A stretch of 64,000 bases of DNA from Colletotrichum lupini (GCF_023278565.1 NC_064674.1:186001-250000); one strand, 5' to 3'; positions 1-13,363 are shown, counted from the stretch's first letter. A program made the numbers and translations. Notes: generated by a model from the sequence alone, not told the origin.

Positions 1-3000
1 CCGACCCCTACCCATAACGCTCTTTTTAATATAGATAAGGGTGCCCTAGCCCTTAGTTATATTATTCTAGATCTTAATAAAGCTAGTATTACGCTCCTCC
101 CGCTCTAAGTAAAGGCTTTATAACGGCTTAATAAGGCTATTACTCGTACTAAAGTTAAAGCTATAGGTCGTAATAAGTAGTTCGACGTTACTAAGTTCCT
201 TATAAATATTAATATTATTAAGGTCCCTTAGCTTAACTAGGACTACGAGAGCGTTACCTCGGATAACGTCCCCCGTCCCCGACCTATTACTAACAATAAT
301 AGCGTTACGGCCCCTATTTTACTTTTTACTCCGTTTCTTATTATAGCTCCTATTATGCTTCTTATTATAGCTCTCGTTATACTTCTTATTATAGCTCCCG
401 TTATACTTCTTATTATAGCCTCTAACGGCGACTAAGTAGCGAACGCTCTACGAACTACTATTATTAATATATATAATACTCTGCGCGACTTTAACCGCCT
501 CCTTTTTACCCGTTATAATATTAATAAGGTTAACGGCCTTACTCTAAGTAATTAGCTAAGTACGTATATAAAGCCTCCCCGCTTTTTACTTACTAAGCGG
601 ACTACTATCGCTAACTATTAAGCTTTAGAAATATATACTAGAGCTACTATTACTATTATTAATATTACATAAGTTACTCCCCCTATATAGCTAGATCTTA
701 GTAATTTCTTAGTAACGTATTACTAAGGGTTATAATACTATATCTTTTTTTTAAGGATTGCGCTAAGCTAGATAAAAAGGGTTTTATAGTATATTATTAA
801 TTAACTTATCTTTAGTAACCTTTCGCTACGAACTTAACGTTTATTATCCTATTTTATATATACCCTTTTTTTATAGCGTTCGAATTTATTAACTACTTCC
901 GCTACCCCTTTAAGATACTTAATAAGCTTCTACGTATTATACTTAGTAAGCTACTTAGCCTATTTAACGAAATATTATAAGTTTCCTCCCTTACCTTATA
1001 TTACGACGATTTCTTTAACTTTTTAAACGTCTTACTCGTCCTCTAATTCTAAGAGATTTACTATCTAGTTACTGACCGTTCGGTAATTTCTCTATAGTTT
1101 AAACTAAGAAACTAAGAAAATATTATATATTTTCTAATACTACTCTAGTAAATATACTTAGTAAGCCTATTTCTCTACCCTTTTAGCTATCGCTATTTTA
1201 ATATATCTCGACGCTAGTTTATTATTTTTAAATTGTATATTTTTTGTTAATAGGCCGACGACCTCTTTGTAATTAAACTCCTTTAGGGTATATTTTTTTA
1301 TTATAATAAGCTACTTAGCTCTTAGAGGCTTATACCTACGCTCGCGTAGCCTGGGCCCTAATCTCCCTAATTTTCTAAACCCTTTCCCGAACCCCCTAGA
1401 AGTGCTATATACGGGGATACTTTTATAGTAGAGTATTAACTATTATTATATATAAACTCGGCCTCCTCTAGCTACGCTACTTACCTATTTAGCGAGCCCT
1501 TAGTATAGATCCTTAAATACTTTTCTAATATTTAATAAGTTCGCTCCGTTTAGCCGTCCGTTTATAAATAGTACGTAGTAAATAGTTAGCGACGTATTGC
1601 CCGTTCCTTAACGAACTCTTCCTAAAATACGCTTATAAAAAGCTTATTTCTATTTATAACAATGCCTTTAGGCATACCGAACTTATATTCGACCTCTTAA
1701 TATAGGATACTTATTATTTATACTACGTTAAGTATCTTAATAATAAATAAGAACTTCGCGAACTTTATTATATAATAAATAATAACTATAATACTATCGT
1801 ACTTTGCGCTATTATTACGAGCGCTTAGTAATAGCCCCGTAATAAAGTCTATAAATATTTCTTAAAATAGGTATAAGGGTAATAGTAATAACTATAGCTA
1901 CCCGTACGGCTTATATTTTAGGGTTATAACTCCTAAATAATACTTATAGTTCTTAACGTATTCCTAGATATCTCGTTAAATATCTTCTTAATAAAACTTC
2001 TTTTAAATTAGCTCGAGAGTTTTCGTAGCTCCTATATAACTTACCCTATAGTCGTCGTAGTATTAGTAAAAGATCTCTATCTAAAGAGACTTTACTTAAG
2101 GAATAACGAGTCTTTTTTTAAAAAATAGTATACCCTATTCGTTAAGTAAATATGCTCTTAGCTCGCTAATTATAGTACGAACTCTCGCTAATTATAATAT
2201 ATAGAACTCGTCTTTAGCTTATAGTCCTCTAACGAGCTCCTTAGTCTTTAGCGAGAGACGGGAAGCGAATACCGTTTTGCCCCTTATAAGCTTTTTTATA
2301 ACGGGGCGTAAGATATACTATTTTAATATAATAACCCTAGCTCTATCTAACTCCTCTTTATCCTTACCGGACTATTAACGAGCGTTCGCTAATAACTCTC
2401 TTACTTTTTTACCTCGAGTTATTATAATAATAACTATTACTATTTTATTAATACGCTTTATAATACGCTATTAATATAGGGAAGAGGATTTTTTATCCCT
2501 AGAGCTAGCCGATATTTAGCTAGGATTGTAAAAGGAGGCCTTAACTACTTAAACGTATACCTTAGTAGTATTATTTTATTTTTTTAGGCTAATTATCCTT
2601 TGCCGGACGTCGGGTAGTAGTTTGCCGATAAAACGTAGCTTCTAGGCTAGCGTAAGGAGGACGTCCTTATAAAGCACTTCCCCTTTTATATAGTCTAGCT
2701 TTCTAAATAGACCGTTTACTAGGTTCGTTTTCCCTAGTTAGTGTTCTAAGTTAAAGTTAAATACTAATAGTTTATATACTTACCTCGCGAGCCTTCTCTA
2801 AAGGTCCCGCGCTAGTGCGCCGATTATTCCCTTAAGTACTTAGTAATTTATTAGGACTATAAACTTTTATAAAAGGCCCTAGAGGTAGTAAGCTTAGTGC
2901 TCTAGCCCTTTTACTATAACGAGCAGTTCTTATTAGCCCGTAGCCTATTACTACTCCGTATCCGTAAGCTTTTATGACTAATAAGTAACGGGTCGCTATT

Positions 3001-6000
3001 CTCTATTAGCCTACTACGATAAGATTACTATAATAGCTTTAACTAAAGCGTCGGTTTTTATTTATATAATACGTTATAAGTTCTAGTACGTAAGTATAAT
3101 TACCGAGGTAAAAGCGACCTTTAGCTAATTAAACGCCTCGTCTACTTCCTTAGTTTACTAAAAATCCCTTATCTACCCCTTTTCTATTTTTAATAATACT
3201 ATTATTAGTATAACGATGCCCGAGTATTTAATAATAAACTTCTAATAGAAGTTATAGAACCCTAGGAATACTTAGATATCCCTAATAAACTCTAGCGCCT
3301 TTTAGTTAGCGATCGTTCGCACTCGTAACGAGTTAATCTCGATTCTTTTTAGTATAATAACATAACCTAAGAACTCGACCCTCTTTTAATAGAACGAGTA
3401 CTTTAATAGTTTATTAAAAAGCCTATATAAACGTAGACGTTAGAGGACCTTTTTAATATCCTCCGTATGCTACTCCTTTATTATTAAGTAGATTATTAAA
3501 TCGTTTATATATACTATATAATAAGTATTTAGTAGGTTAGCGAGCGCTTAGTAAATATATACTTAGAACGTCGCGGGTGCGTTCGTTAGCCCGAAAGGTA
3601 TAATAATATACTTAAAATAACCGTATTAGCTCCGGAACGCTATTTTCTATCGGTCTTCCTTTTTAATTCGGATACGGTAGTAGGCATCCCTAATATCTAT
3701 TTTTAAGATTTATTTCGCTTTGCGAAGCCTATTTAGGAGCTCGTTAATAAGTAGTAATAAGTATCGATTTTTTATAGTTACCCTATTTAGCCCGCAGTAG
3801 TTTATATAAAGGCGTAGCGTACCGTCTTTCTTTAATATAAAAAGGATTAATACCCTAGCCTTACTAACTAAAGGTATAATACGACCGTTCGCTAGGTTCT
3901 TAGTAATATACGCGCGAAGCTTATTAAGTTATTTCTCGCTTAACGGATAGATAGGACTATATAGTAGTTTAGTACCCAGAACTAAGTTAATAAAGTATTC
4001 TACCCCGCTATATAACTACGGTCCCTTCGCTAACTACTTATTAAACGTCTCTATTTTTAATTAAAGTTCTAATAATAGACCCCCTCGTAGTTTAGTCTCT
4101 ATTACCCCCGCAATACTTTTTATAGTAGTAATATATAATATATATACCCTCTCGCAATTCTTAACGATATTACGAGCTATTACCTCTAGTTTAGTAACTA
4201 AGATAGGCTTATACGACTATATATTCGTTGCTATGTTAATACGAATACCCTCCTAGCTTATTAATAATCGCGATAGTAAGAGGTCTACTATTTTTTTATC
4301 CCTATTAACTACGGTAAATAGTCGCCGAATCTTCCTTAGCTACTTATAGTAGTCGATAAAGAAGAGCGTTAACTAATAGGCTTTCCCCTAGCCTACGGCT
4401 TTATTTTAAAAGTCCCTTAACGAGGGAGCTATAGTAGTAGCTAGGGTTAACCCTAAGTAGGTTACGAGCCTAGTATTAATAATATCTATTTCGGAGTATA
4501 TATCTATATTAACTTCTACTAGCCTTTTAGTAATACCTCGTAAAACTATTGCCCTACTTTTTATAATTATTCTTATTAGTACCCTCTTAATACTTAGCGT
4601 AAGCGTATTAGGTATATCGCCTATACTTACTCGTTTTTTAATAAGTCGACTTTTATAACTCTCGGCTCGGTAGTAACCTATTAGATAGTTACTAACGTTA
4701 GCTTCGATCGGAGGTACGTTAGCTTATCGTTACCCCTACTTCTTAACTTATTTTTCTAGTACTTACTAGATATATAGCCTATTTTATTATATATAAAGTA
4801 CTTAATATCGCTACTATAACGCTTCTATAATAGCTCGGCGCGAGTACTCTTATTATATAGCTTTTATAATATTATTCCCGGCGAGTCCTTAAAGCCTAGC
4901 CCCTTAGAGCTCTCCTTACTCTTTTTTTTATAAAAGGGGGATATTCGACGCGGTTACTTTAATAATAGATATAGCCTCTTCTTACCGTCCTTTTATAACT
5001 AGTCGCCGCCCTTCTACCGATTTAATAATTATAATTTATTAGCCTTATAAGCTATATCGCGTGCTCTCTTAATTAAAACCCTATAATAAATTAGATCGTC
5101 CTATAGCTAAGATAGTAATCTAAAGAAGAACTAATATACCTCTACTTTCGAATTTTCTATATTTTCTATACCTAGGTTATAATAGATCGCTAATTACTTA
5201 GTAAGGAACTAAGTAGGGGTCTAGCCCTCTTTTAGCCTCTTCGTCCTTAGCTTTTTATAGTATTCCCGTTCTTAAGTCTCGGGGTCTACGTACTATTAGT
5301 AAATAAACGCTAAAAAGTCGCCCTAAGAGAGGGGATCCTAGAGGCTCTTCTCGTAATTACGCTATTACGTTTATAGTAATAGGGATATTTTAAATAGGGC
5401 CTATTCGATATACTATTCTATAATACTTTCTGCGCGAAGCTTATTACCTATTTCTATAATAATAATCTAGTCTACTACCTAAGTACTCGTAGACTCTTTT
5501 TTAATCGGTTTATAATTATAAAAAGGAGGCTTTTCGTATTCTTATTAACCTAAACGCGTCGCCGGCCGCTCGGTAAGCTATCGGACGAGCTCCTCGTATC
5601 GACGCCGTTCTTAGTTTCGATCTTTAACTATTATTTTTATTATTTTATAAAAGTAGGTTATTATTAGGCCTATAGGGTTTATTAAACTAGCTATTTTAGT
5701 ATTACCCGCGCTTTTATACGCGCCTTAACCTCGTATATTTGGTAATCGGTTATTAATAAACGCCCCGTTTATAACGGATAGGGTCTTTAGGGTATTAACG
5801 GGGTAACTAGCCCGTAAGGGTAATCTGCCCCGATTATCTTCTTTATTTAGCTCTTTTATAGACGCTAGTATTTAGGTAGGACTCGCCCTATAATAAGCTC
5901 GTTTTCCTAGATAAAATAGGGTTAAGTAGTCGACTCTAAATAGCTATAGCTCGTTAGCGCTAACGGCTCTTTATTAATAGCTAAGTATCGTTTTATTAAC

Positions 6001-6940
6001 GTTCCGTTCGTTTTTATAATCTATTATTATTTATACTAATTATTTTATAAAAGTAAAAGCTTTAAAATTATAAGAGATTAGGCTATAAGTATTTAATTAG
6101 CGAGGCTATAATATAGGTATAGGTATATTATAAAACTAAAGCTTATAGAGTCCTTCGTAAGGGCTCTGCTTTTTAAAAAGTTCTTTTATAATAAGATCCG
6201 TATACTAGTCGCTAAGTTATCGGCGTCCTATCGCCGGCCGCATCCCGAATCTATTATAATAAGTAAGAGTAAAAAGTTCGTTATTTTATTTAAAATTTAT
6301 TAATATTCTTAATAATACGGTCTTTTTATATTATTATTATATTATTTATTCTATTACGTTTTATTTTTATATTATTTATTAAAAAGGAGGTAACTTTAGG
6401 GGGTTTAATAAAAAAGAGTTATTTTTTATTATTATTATAATACTAACTATGCTCTCTTATTACGTCTTATTCTTATTAATATTTTAAGCTTTTAGCTTAG
6501 TCCTCTTTATAAATAAAGATTTTAAATTATTAATAAGTATATAATATAAAGAAAAAGTTTATAAAGGCTAATTATTATTAGGGTTTAAAAAATAAATTAT
6601 TAAAATTTACCCTTCTTTTAAGGTATATTATTAGCGCTCTATATATACTTAAGCTATTTTTTTATTACTTAATCCCCCTCTTTATACCCCCTGAGCTATC
6701 CCTTAACCGACGAGGCCTAACTAGCGAGGCCTAATACTTAGATATAACTATATAATAATAGTATAAAAGTTACTCTTATAATAAGTAACTTAAATATGCT
6801 ATGTATAGTAAGATTATTATCCGTTCTATGACTCTATATGACTTATTTTCTAACTTAATATAGAGTATTACTCGTCGTTACTTGCGGAATTGCTTAATAG
6901 ATAGATACGTAATTAGATAAAGCTCCCTGTGTTTTTGATT
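1..6940 (-). mobile_element. RIP-mutated Ty3/gypsy LTR retrotransposon, 3' part outside window
   Basis: Extremely AT-rich block with almost no CpA or TpG, full of stops in all frames. Read on the minus strand and allowing for C-to-T and G-to-A changes, gypsy landmarks appear in the right order. A Gag CCHC zinc knuckle lies near 4750-4800. The reverse transcriptase active-site box (YIDD-like, now with N for the first D) lies near 3485-3525. The integrase HHCC zinc-binding region lies near 1890-2065, with the integrase core below it. This gag-RT-IN order is that of Ty3/gypsy. The 5' end is near 6.9 kb, where composition abruptly becomes mixed; the 3' LTR lies beyond position 1, so LTR boundaries and target duplication cannot be set. 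A purine-rich minus-strand stretch is visible at about 6670-6693. The element cannot code for protein now. Family is secure from domain order; lineage is not determined. Confidence 0.85.
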
Positions 6941-8126
6941 GCCCCCTTATAGTGTTGCTTTTCCGTCTTGTAAGTTTCTTTAATGATTTTTAGTTTTATT
7001 AGAGGTTACTTTGTTTGCTAGTGACCCACCTTGTTATTAGTTGTTCCTTAATTTCTAGGATTATTATTGGGAAAGGATATTTAAACTAAAAGCGGAAAAT
7101 GATAAGTAACGCGCAAGTTTTGAAAGAATCTAACATCCCTAGCGTTGCGGTTACTATGGGTATAGTTACGTAGAGCTATAGAGACCTGCTTGGAAAAGAA
7201 AAAGATGTCTTTAGAATGACCTAGCCTGTGGATAATAACCGTAGAATCTGCATATTATGAACCCCTAGTGTATGTAGTATCCAGACTCTGGAGGGTTCTG
7301 GTGGGATGCAAAAGAGCCTGGCTAGTTTCATCACTTGAAGGCGTCAACCGCAAGATATATGAGTTGGATAACAAACCTCATGGATTTATTTGCTCATATC
7401 TCAAAAGGTCTGTCATTTGCCAGGGCTGGGGTGGCATTTCGCATGTCATTGAATGTGAAGGGAACAGGAACAACGAGAATTTTGGTGACTTGAAGCTTTT
7501 GGCTACATGGCTAGCCAACGCGAGTTGAGACAGCCAAAATCTTTTGCCTGCTTCACAATTTACATAGATACCTCCTGAGCAAGAGTTGGAGCTGTTCTGC
7601 AGAACCATTCCTACGAAGTTTCCCAAGCTCGAAGCTAGAAGTCGAGTTTCCTCTACCTTCAGTACCAGGCCTATCGCTGCTCCTCATCCACAATTTTACG
7701 TTATAAATTCGTTCATCTAGCTTTCAAGTGTTCTGGTGTCGATCCCGCTGCTGAAGAAGAAGCAAAAATAGCTTCTGTGTATTTGTGCAAAGATCACCCG
7801 CCTTTTGGAGGCTTACATTCGTCCAAAGGACAGCTCAAAACTCCAAGCAAAGTCAGCGTGAGAAGAAAGGAAAGCAAGCTCAGACTCGGTCTCAAGTCAC
7901 CTTTCGAGGTTACAGTGTTTTCCGATGGGAACCTCAGTCCATCACTGACCGTTCGAAGTGCCAGATGTCAGCGAAGCCAGCTCGATAAGGCTGGCGCAGT
8001 AGCCAGAAAAACCTTGTAACAAGTAGCGGCATTGGTAGCAGCGCTCTGCATCTAGTAGTCATCTTGGTCACTTACTCGAGTACTTGAGCACATTCTTTGT
8101 TCTCGAGCATGCTTTTCCCTCTACCT
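6941..8126. other. No gene recognised
   Basis: Mixed-composition DNA between the RIPed retroelement and the first TIR-element copy. The longest open frame (7268-7528, plus) has no recognisable motif and no convincing start context or introns. It may contain remnants of a gene but I cannot support one. Confidence 0.5.
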
Positions 8127-8349
8127 CTAATAGAACATATTTCAGCAGGGCAGGCCTTTCGGTCGCGGCAAAGTCAACGGCTCTGTATCAGCCGATTTTT
8201 CGTAGGTGAGGGAGGAAGTTGGTAAGCAGAACCCACGATCACTCTATGGATGTAGGTGAGTGGAAGGGTCCGTCTACACGGGCTTAAACCGCCCACCTGC
8301 CTTTCACCCCTACCCAATCCTTTTCAGCCTTCTGCCTGAGTGATCCAAC
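8127..8349 (-). repeat. TGTTGG TIR element (MITE-like), copy 1
   Basis: Degenerate copy of the short dispersed family described under findings. Its left end resembles the CAGCAGGGCA part of the family terminus, followed by the family's CTTTCGGTCGCGG block. Its right end reads TTCTGCC...GATCCAAC, the inverse terminus. Non-coding. Confidence 0.6.
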
Positions 8350-9798
8350 GGTCTCCTCCTCCGAAGACAACAGACTACAGCGACTCGTAGGTCGTGTCTT
8401 GACGAAGGACAACACAAACCCTGTTCTCTTGTCTTTGACCTCCGAGGCAACAGCTCAAGAGGTTTTGTTTGCGCTCCAGCGCCGAGCCCCTGTGATCTTC
8501 TCCTACGAAAACCATCTCCTCAAGACATAATAGGTATCTCACGCCCACTAAGGTCGTACCAGTGTTCCTGTGACGGAACTTGGCGAAGTAGGCGATGGTT
8601 CTTTGACTAGGAGACTGCGTGGGCTCTCGGAGCACTGTCCAGGACTTGACGACGGTGTCGGTCTGGTGAGAAAAAATGGCGGCGTGGCGGAGGGGAAATA
8701 CAGGCACTATGGGCCTGGGTATCCACTCTCGCTGGCAGATAGATTTGTGTTGACGGTCGTGACATGTGCGAAAGGTACAGACCAGGTTCTGCTGGGTAGA
8801 TACTTCAGCTTTCAAGCTCTAGTGAATCGCGTGTTTGCGTGCACTGCAGCTCGAACATTGGCTCCTGAATGACAAGGTGTGAGGCAACAAACGGTTCAAC
8901 AAACCGCGGGTTCGGCTTGTGTTGAGGGGAGGATCATGGAGATTCTGTCAATTTCGTTCCTTTCACCAGCACGTCAGCGGCCTTCCTAGACCGGCTTCTC
9001 AGGATAACTTGCCTAGAAGATGGACTGCTTCAAGCTTCCTACCTACTCAATCATTCCCTTCATAGCCCAATCGACAAGTGCAAAGATCGGAGTCTTCCTG
9101 GTGATGGTACTTTCCTTGCGCAATACCGTCCAGCTTACGGACAAGAGATAGCTAGTAGAGGCATTTGAAGAATAGACAGAGGTGAGTTACACTGGGACGG
9201 TGTTGTAGGCGAGGAGCGGTGGGCTGGTGCGGGCTCGGCGGTGCTGTCGGTGGTGCAAGTACCAGAAGCCGCAAATACGTCATGGACATGATCAAAGCAA
9301 TCTGCGGCTGGCCATGAAGACGCACTAACGACGTGACACAAGCGGGAGAGAAAACAATGCCGCAATTTGGCTTTCCCAAGGGGGGAGACAGCATATTCTG
9401 CCGTTGGTGAGAGCATTGAATCGCATCTCAACGTTGGGGTGCTGGAGCTTTCCCATTGCCCCACTGCTCCAGCCACAGTCGTCTTGGAACTGCCCTTACC
9501 ATACACACTCTCACTCACAACCCGGCACTCTTACATGTTCTTGTCTCATTGCTGGTGTTCCAAAATCTCGTGACCTATGTCAGATGGTAAACTTCCACAC
9601 CCCAATCAGTCTGTTGGGCATTTCCCAGTCGTTGAAGCTGAGCGATTGGGTTTGCTGCGAAATTGCAACTGGTGCGATAGGAATGCGCTTGCATTATGTA
9701 AGCGTGGCGGGTGGTGGCTGAGGACGGCTGTGGCGGGCCGAGTTTGGGCGTTCATTAAATCCAAGGCTTTTTCGTTTTCTCTTTCTTTTTCCTGTCTC
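8350..9798. other. No gene recognised
   Basis: Mixed-composition DNA with several overlapping open frames of 80-146 codons on both strands (for example 8375-8815 minus). None carries a recognisable domain and they overlap one another, as chance frames do. Nothing supportable is seen. Confidence 0.5.
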
Positions 9799-10115
9799 TG
9801 TTGGATTCTCAGCAGTTTGGCAGAAAAGGTCTGGTGGAACTGGAAGGCGGTCAGGTCCACAAAAAACGGCCCTTCCACCTACCTTACCTTCCATATCTGT
9901 ATGCCATCTCTAATCAGGTCACGCCCCACCCACATATCAGGTCAGCAGGGAGCCGGGAACGTCAGGTCAGCTACACGTACTTGGTGCCTCTGGAGGAGTG
10001 GCTCGCCCACTTCCTCCTTCCAACTGCATAAGGTACTCCGTTCGCAGCAATAGACACCATTTTACTGACCCTTCATGCCAAACGCACGGTTGCTCTGCTA
10101 GCATGTGTACCAAAT
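9799..10115 (+). repeat. TGTTGG TIR element, copy 2 (long form)
   Basis: Starts TGTTGGATTCTCAGCAG, continues with CAGAAAAGG and GGCCCTTCCACC blocks shared with the other copies, and ends with the family's ACTGACCCTTC...GCCAAACG block and ATGTGTACCAAA terminus. About 317 bp. The first 70 bp match, inverted, the right end of the copy at 11828-11980. Confidence 0.65.
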
Positions 10116-11169
10116 GTGTCTTTTTCTTTCACTTTTTTGTCATTGGTGTTTTCCATTTCTCGCGTTTCCCTGGAAGCTTGTTCGATTCTGGTAATACCAG
10201 GTCTCCACCCCTTCACAATTCAGACCGACATAGTTCTCTGTTTGCCCCGGGCCGAGCCTCAGTGGGTAAGGCACTCGCCGTTCAGAGCCAAAGATGGACG
10301 AAGACCCACTCCACTGTTGGTCAACCGCGACCACCATTCGTTCCATTCACCCCAAATGACGGAAGTAATGCACATGATGTTTCCGATTCAATTTCCTCGC
10401 TGTCACAGTTGACCTAGAGCCTAGACAGATAATGAATTGCTTGGGAAGCACTCCTGTCGAGTTGCTGGACCGTCCTCAGATCTCGAAGAAGACCGTCTGG
10501 GATACCATAGCTACCAGATCATGTCTTGCGTCAAGACTGTCTGATCATGAATGATGATTTTCGCCTATCCATACTTGCTGATCATCCTGCCCGCCAAGGC
10601 ACATCCCTGATACGCGGTGGGTCTAGTTCACAACGAATCGGCCAAGAGATGTGGTTCTAATGTGAGTTCCCAGCGCCCTGCTGCTCGCCTTGCCAACTCC
10701 CCACTCCCGCAGTTGCATTCTATTCATTCGTCCGTATCCATACATTCGCAGGTTTCCTCTGGCCCAGAACTCAGAGGAAGCATCTGATTTTCCGTCACCC
10801 AAGCCCAAGAGCGATGAACAATTTCAACGCTAGGTTCCAAGGAAACTTCTCCCTTCTTGATCACGGCATCCCAGAGCAGGTGCTAGTCGAGTCGAGTGGC
10901 CAGAAAGTGCAGGAAGGTGACTTCACTCAAGAGCCACCAGTCCCTTTCCACAGACCGCAACAACAAAGTTCCGCACCCGGCCGGACGCAAGAGAAGACAA
11001 GCAATTACTCACAAGCAACAGCGAGAGGCCAGAGAAAGACGTAGTAGGAAGGGAAGAAACACGTATGAACAAATCTCTACAAATGCTCTAATCACTCCGA
11101 CGATACCAAATTTACCGAGAGAAAGCTGAAATCCCCCACCCTAAGAAGGGACAATTTTGAGGTGGTAGG
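10116..11169. other. No gene recognised
   Basis: Mixed-composition DNA with short frames only (for example 10814-11044 plus). No domain, intron pattern or RNA gene recognised. Confidence 0.5.
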
Positions 11170-11620
11170 TTCCATTCAAGGGACTCACGCACGAAGCCAC
11201 TCATTCCTCCTGCGCATAGAAAGGTGCGTCTTCCGAGTACCTGTCAAACTGCAGCTCAAGCAAGGTGGTTTCCTCAAGATCGATCGCGAGGTAAGGTAGA
11301 TAGGTGGCAGGTGACAGCCCGGTGTGCGGATCGGGTATCTTCCATTCCTTCCACTTTCTTGCAATCAAAGTATTCTGGGGTGGCAGGCGCCAGTGAAGGG
11401 ACTACCGTTCACACAATGCCACCCGTTCCTGTGTGGGAAGTTGTGCCTTCCGAGGAGTAAACCGCAGCTACCTTCCATGGTTTCCTCAACCTAAAATCGG
11501 TCGCAAGGTACCTACCTTACACGCATTAGGAAGCAGGTGCCAGTGGAGTCACCGTCATCCAGCCCAACACAACATCCCGGGTACCTTCCTCCCGCTTTTT
11601 TGCAGTCATACCTACCTAAT
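11170..11620. repeat. Imperfect tandem duplication, unit about 211-240 bp
   Basis: Two diverged units side by side. Anchors shared in the same order: CAGTGAAGGGACT-like, CTTCCGAG, CAGCT, GGTTTCCTCAA (11268-11278 and 11479-11489, period 211), TCG-TCGC-AGGTA, GCAGGTG, and CTT-TTGCA-TCA (about 11357 and 11597). Indels change the local period. Non-coding as far as can be seen. Confidence 0.6.
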
Positions 11621-11827
11621 GTCTCAATCAGGTCTAGTCCTGAGATAAGTAGGAAAGGCAAGGTCTCTTGGTCATTGTTTCCTTCACCAAGTCCATACAC
11701 TTTTCGTTCTCTTTTCCAGTTTTCTTAGATGTAGATCCCTCAATCCATCCACCAACAACCACATCTCTCTCTGGCCAGCCCTTCGACACCCACAGCATTC
11801 ATCACGTCACCATACTGAATCTCTTCA

Positions 11828-11980
11828 CTTTGCACATGAGCAGGGCAACCGTACGGTTGGCACAAAGGGTCAGTACAGTAGTGTTCATTGCTGCGGCTGA
11901 AGGTGCAAGGGCTGTTTGTATGGCCCAAACCACCTGCCAGATCCACCAGACCTTTTCTAACCGCTGCCCAGAATCCAGCA
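11828..11980 (-). repeat. TGTTGG TIR element, copy 3 (short form)
   Basis: Carries the family blocks CAGGGCAACCGTACGGTTGG, AAGGGTCA, ATCCACCAGACCTTTTCT and the terminus CAGAATCCAGCA. Its right part is the inverse of the start of copy 2. It lacks much of the middle of long copies. Confidence 0.65.
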
Positions 11981-12239
11981 CTTCCAGCACCAATACCTCT
12001 TTGACACCTCTCTTGGAGCGGAGTATGCCATGCAGAATATCAGGGTGACAACGCTGAGATGTACCCATACCTCCCGCGAGCCCACCAACATGACTCCCAT
12101 CTCCAAAACGAGAATCATCGAAGCACAGAGTAATCTGAACAGGACGCCGTCCTGGGCCCTGTCCTGTCCCGCAGCAACATTCATACTCGTTGCACACGAT
12201 ACACAGTACCCCGCGACAGCAGAGAAGCCTTAGCTCTTA

Positions 12240-12640
12240 CCCAGATAAGACTGTCCCTGCCTCAAGCCAAGAAGATTCTGGCGAAACAGGCCAAGGCGAA
12301 GAGATCAAGCTACGGCATCGTCGACGCTGGAAGCTCATAGGACAATGATGACTTCGATAATGACTACACATCACTCAGCCTCGTCACACTCAACATCCGA
12401 TTCCCCGTCACAACCCAGGAGCCTCAGCTCATTCAGCAACCCGTTGAAGGGGCCACCCTTTAGTCCATCAATATGCTCGAAAAGTAGGTCAAAGCGAAGA
12501 GATCAAGCCATGGTATGAGCACACATGCTAACTTCTGAAACAGTCCTTGGGTTGCCGTCGAATTGAATCCTTCAGATGGTCATGTTGAGAATCCCTTCTT
12601 AGCCAGCATGAACCCCGAGCAAATGCACCGTCTGCACCGA
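12240..12640 (+). pseudogene. Possible gene remnant with a candidate intron, family unknown
   Basis: Stretches on the plus strand read like protein but are broken by stops: one around 12240-12470 (rich in K, A, Q, then S/T/L), another at about 12541-12645. Between them, about 12483-12540, lies an intron-like segment with a GT start, a GCTAAC branch-site match and a terminal CAG. A 31-bp stretch is repeated at 12288-12318 and 12486-12516, differing only by transitions. I do not recognise the protein. This could also be chance. Confidence 0.25.
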
Positions 12641-12647
12641 CGGATTA

Positions 12648-12853
12648 GGTTGGTATACACGTCAGCAGGGCAGACCTTTCGGTCGCGACGAGGTCAAAAG
12701 TTCTTATGGGTCTACTGTGCGTAGTGGGAAGAGGAAGTTCGTAGGCAGAGCCTGCGATTTCTCAGTGGAAGTAAGTAGGTGGAAGGGTCCATCTGCGCGG
12801 GTCCAAACCGTCTTCCAGATCCATCTCTTCTGACGACTGACCAGAATCCAACA
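12648..12853 (-). repeat. TGTTGG TIR element, copy 4
   Basis: Well-preserved 206-bp copy with ends GGTTGGTATACACGTCAG and CAGAATCCAACA. It is flanked by an imperfect direct repeat (12630-12650 and 12860-12880, 18 of 21 bases identical), unusually long for a target-site duplication of such an element. Confidence 0.75.
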
Positions 12854-12960
12854 GCACGCGTCTGCACCGGCGGATTACCTTCTTCAAAGCGAAGGAGTAG
12901 CACCACTTCGTGATTCATGGGAACGGGTTGTGAGGCAAGAAGTTCAGGTCACTGCCAAGA

Positions 12961-13218
12961 CAACTCGAGTCTGTCGGTGAGGGTCATCCCGATAAGATCG
13001 CCGATCAGGTCTCTAATGCCTTCCCTCGACTCCTGCTCCGGAGACGATACTTTGGCGGTAACGTTATGTCTCCTGGCCAAGTTCCGCAATTCGAGCGCGT
13101 CGCCAAGGAGTGCCAATACGAGCGCACATACCGTAAGCCGCACACAACTTCATCCGGAGTGACCTCAAGTGGTTCGAATTCCGGGACGAGCGAACGACGA
13201 GACCGCAGAAAGACATAA
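12961..13218 (+). pseudogene. S-adenosylmethionine synthetase N-terminal fragment
   Basis: An open stretch on the plus strand contains ESVGEGHPDKIADQVSNAF (12967-13023). This is the strongly conserved N-terminal motif of S-adenosylmethionine synthetase (ATP plus methionine to AdoMet), which includes the substrate-binding GEGHPDK. The full enzyme is usually near 390 residues. Here the similarity stops right after this motif and the frame continues into unrelated sequence ending at a TAA at 13216-13218, so it is a small dead fragment. No start codon or promoter is identifiable. What is certain is the motif; the origin (retrocopy, duplication, or capture by a mobile element) is not visible. Its downstream part (13069-13182) is duplicated at 13715-13830. 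Confidence 0.6.
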
Positions 13219-13363
13219 TTATGAATACAATGCATTTCAATGGAATGTACAATCACAACAGCCTCAGTCAAGATCTGAACAGAGGCTTCACATGAGTAGT
13301 CTCCAATGATTGGATGGATCACGGAGGACAATCTGGTGTTGATTGGCGCCGGACACGATGCCA

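Noticed and set aside
6360..6900. 5' LTR of the minus-strand gypsy element
   Set aside because: Probably present, but the partner LTR is outside the window, so no boundary can be demonstrated.
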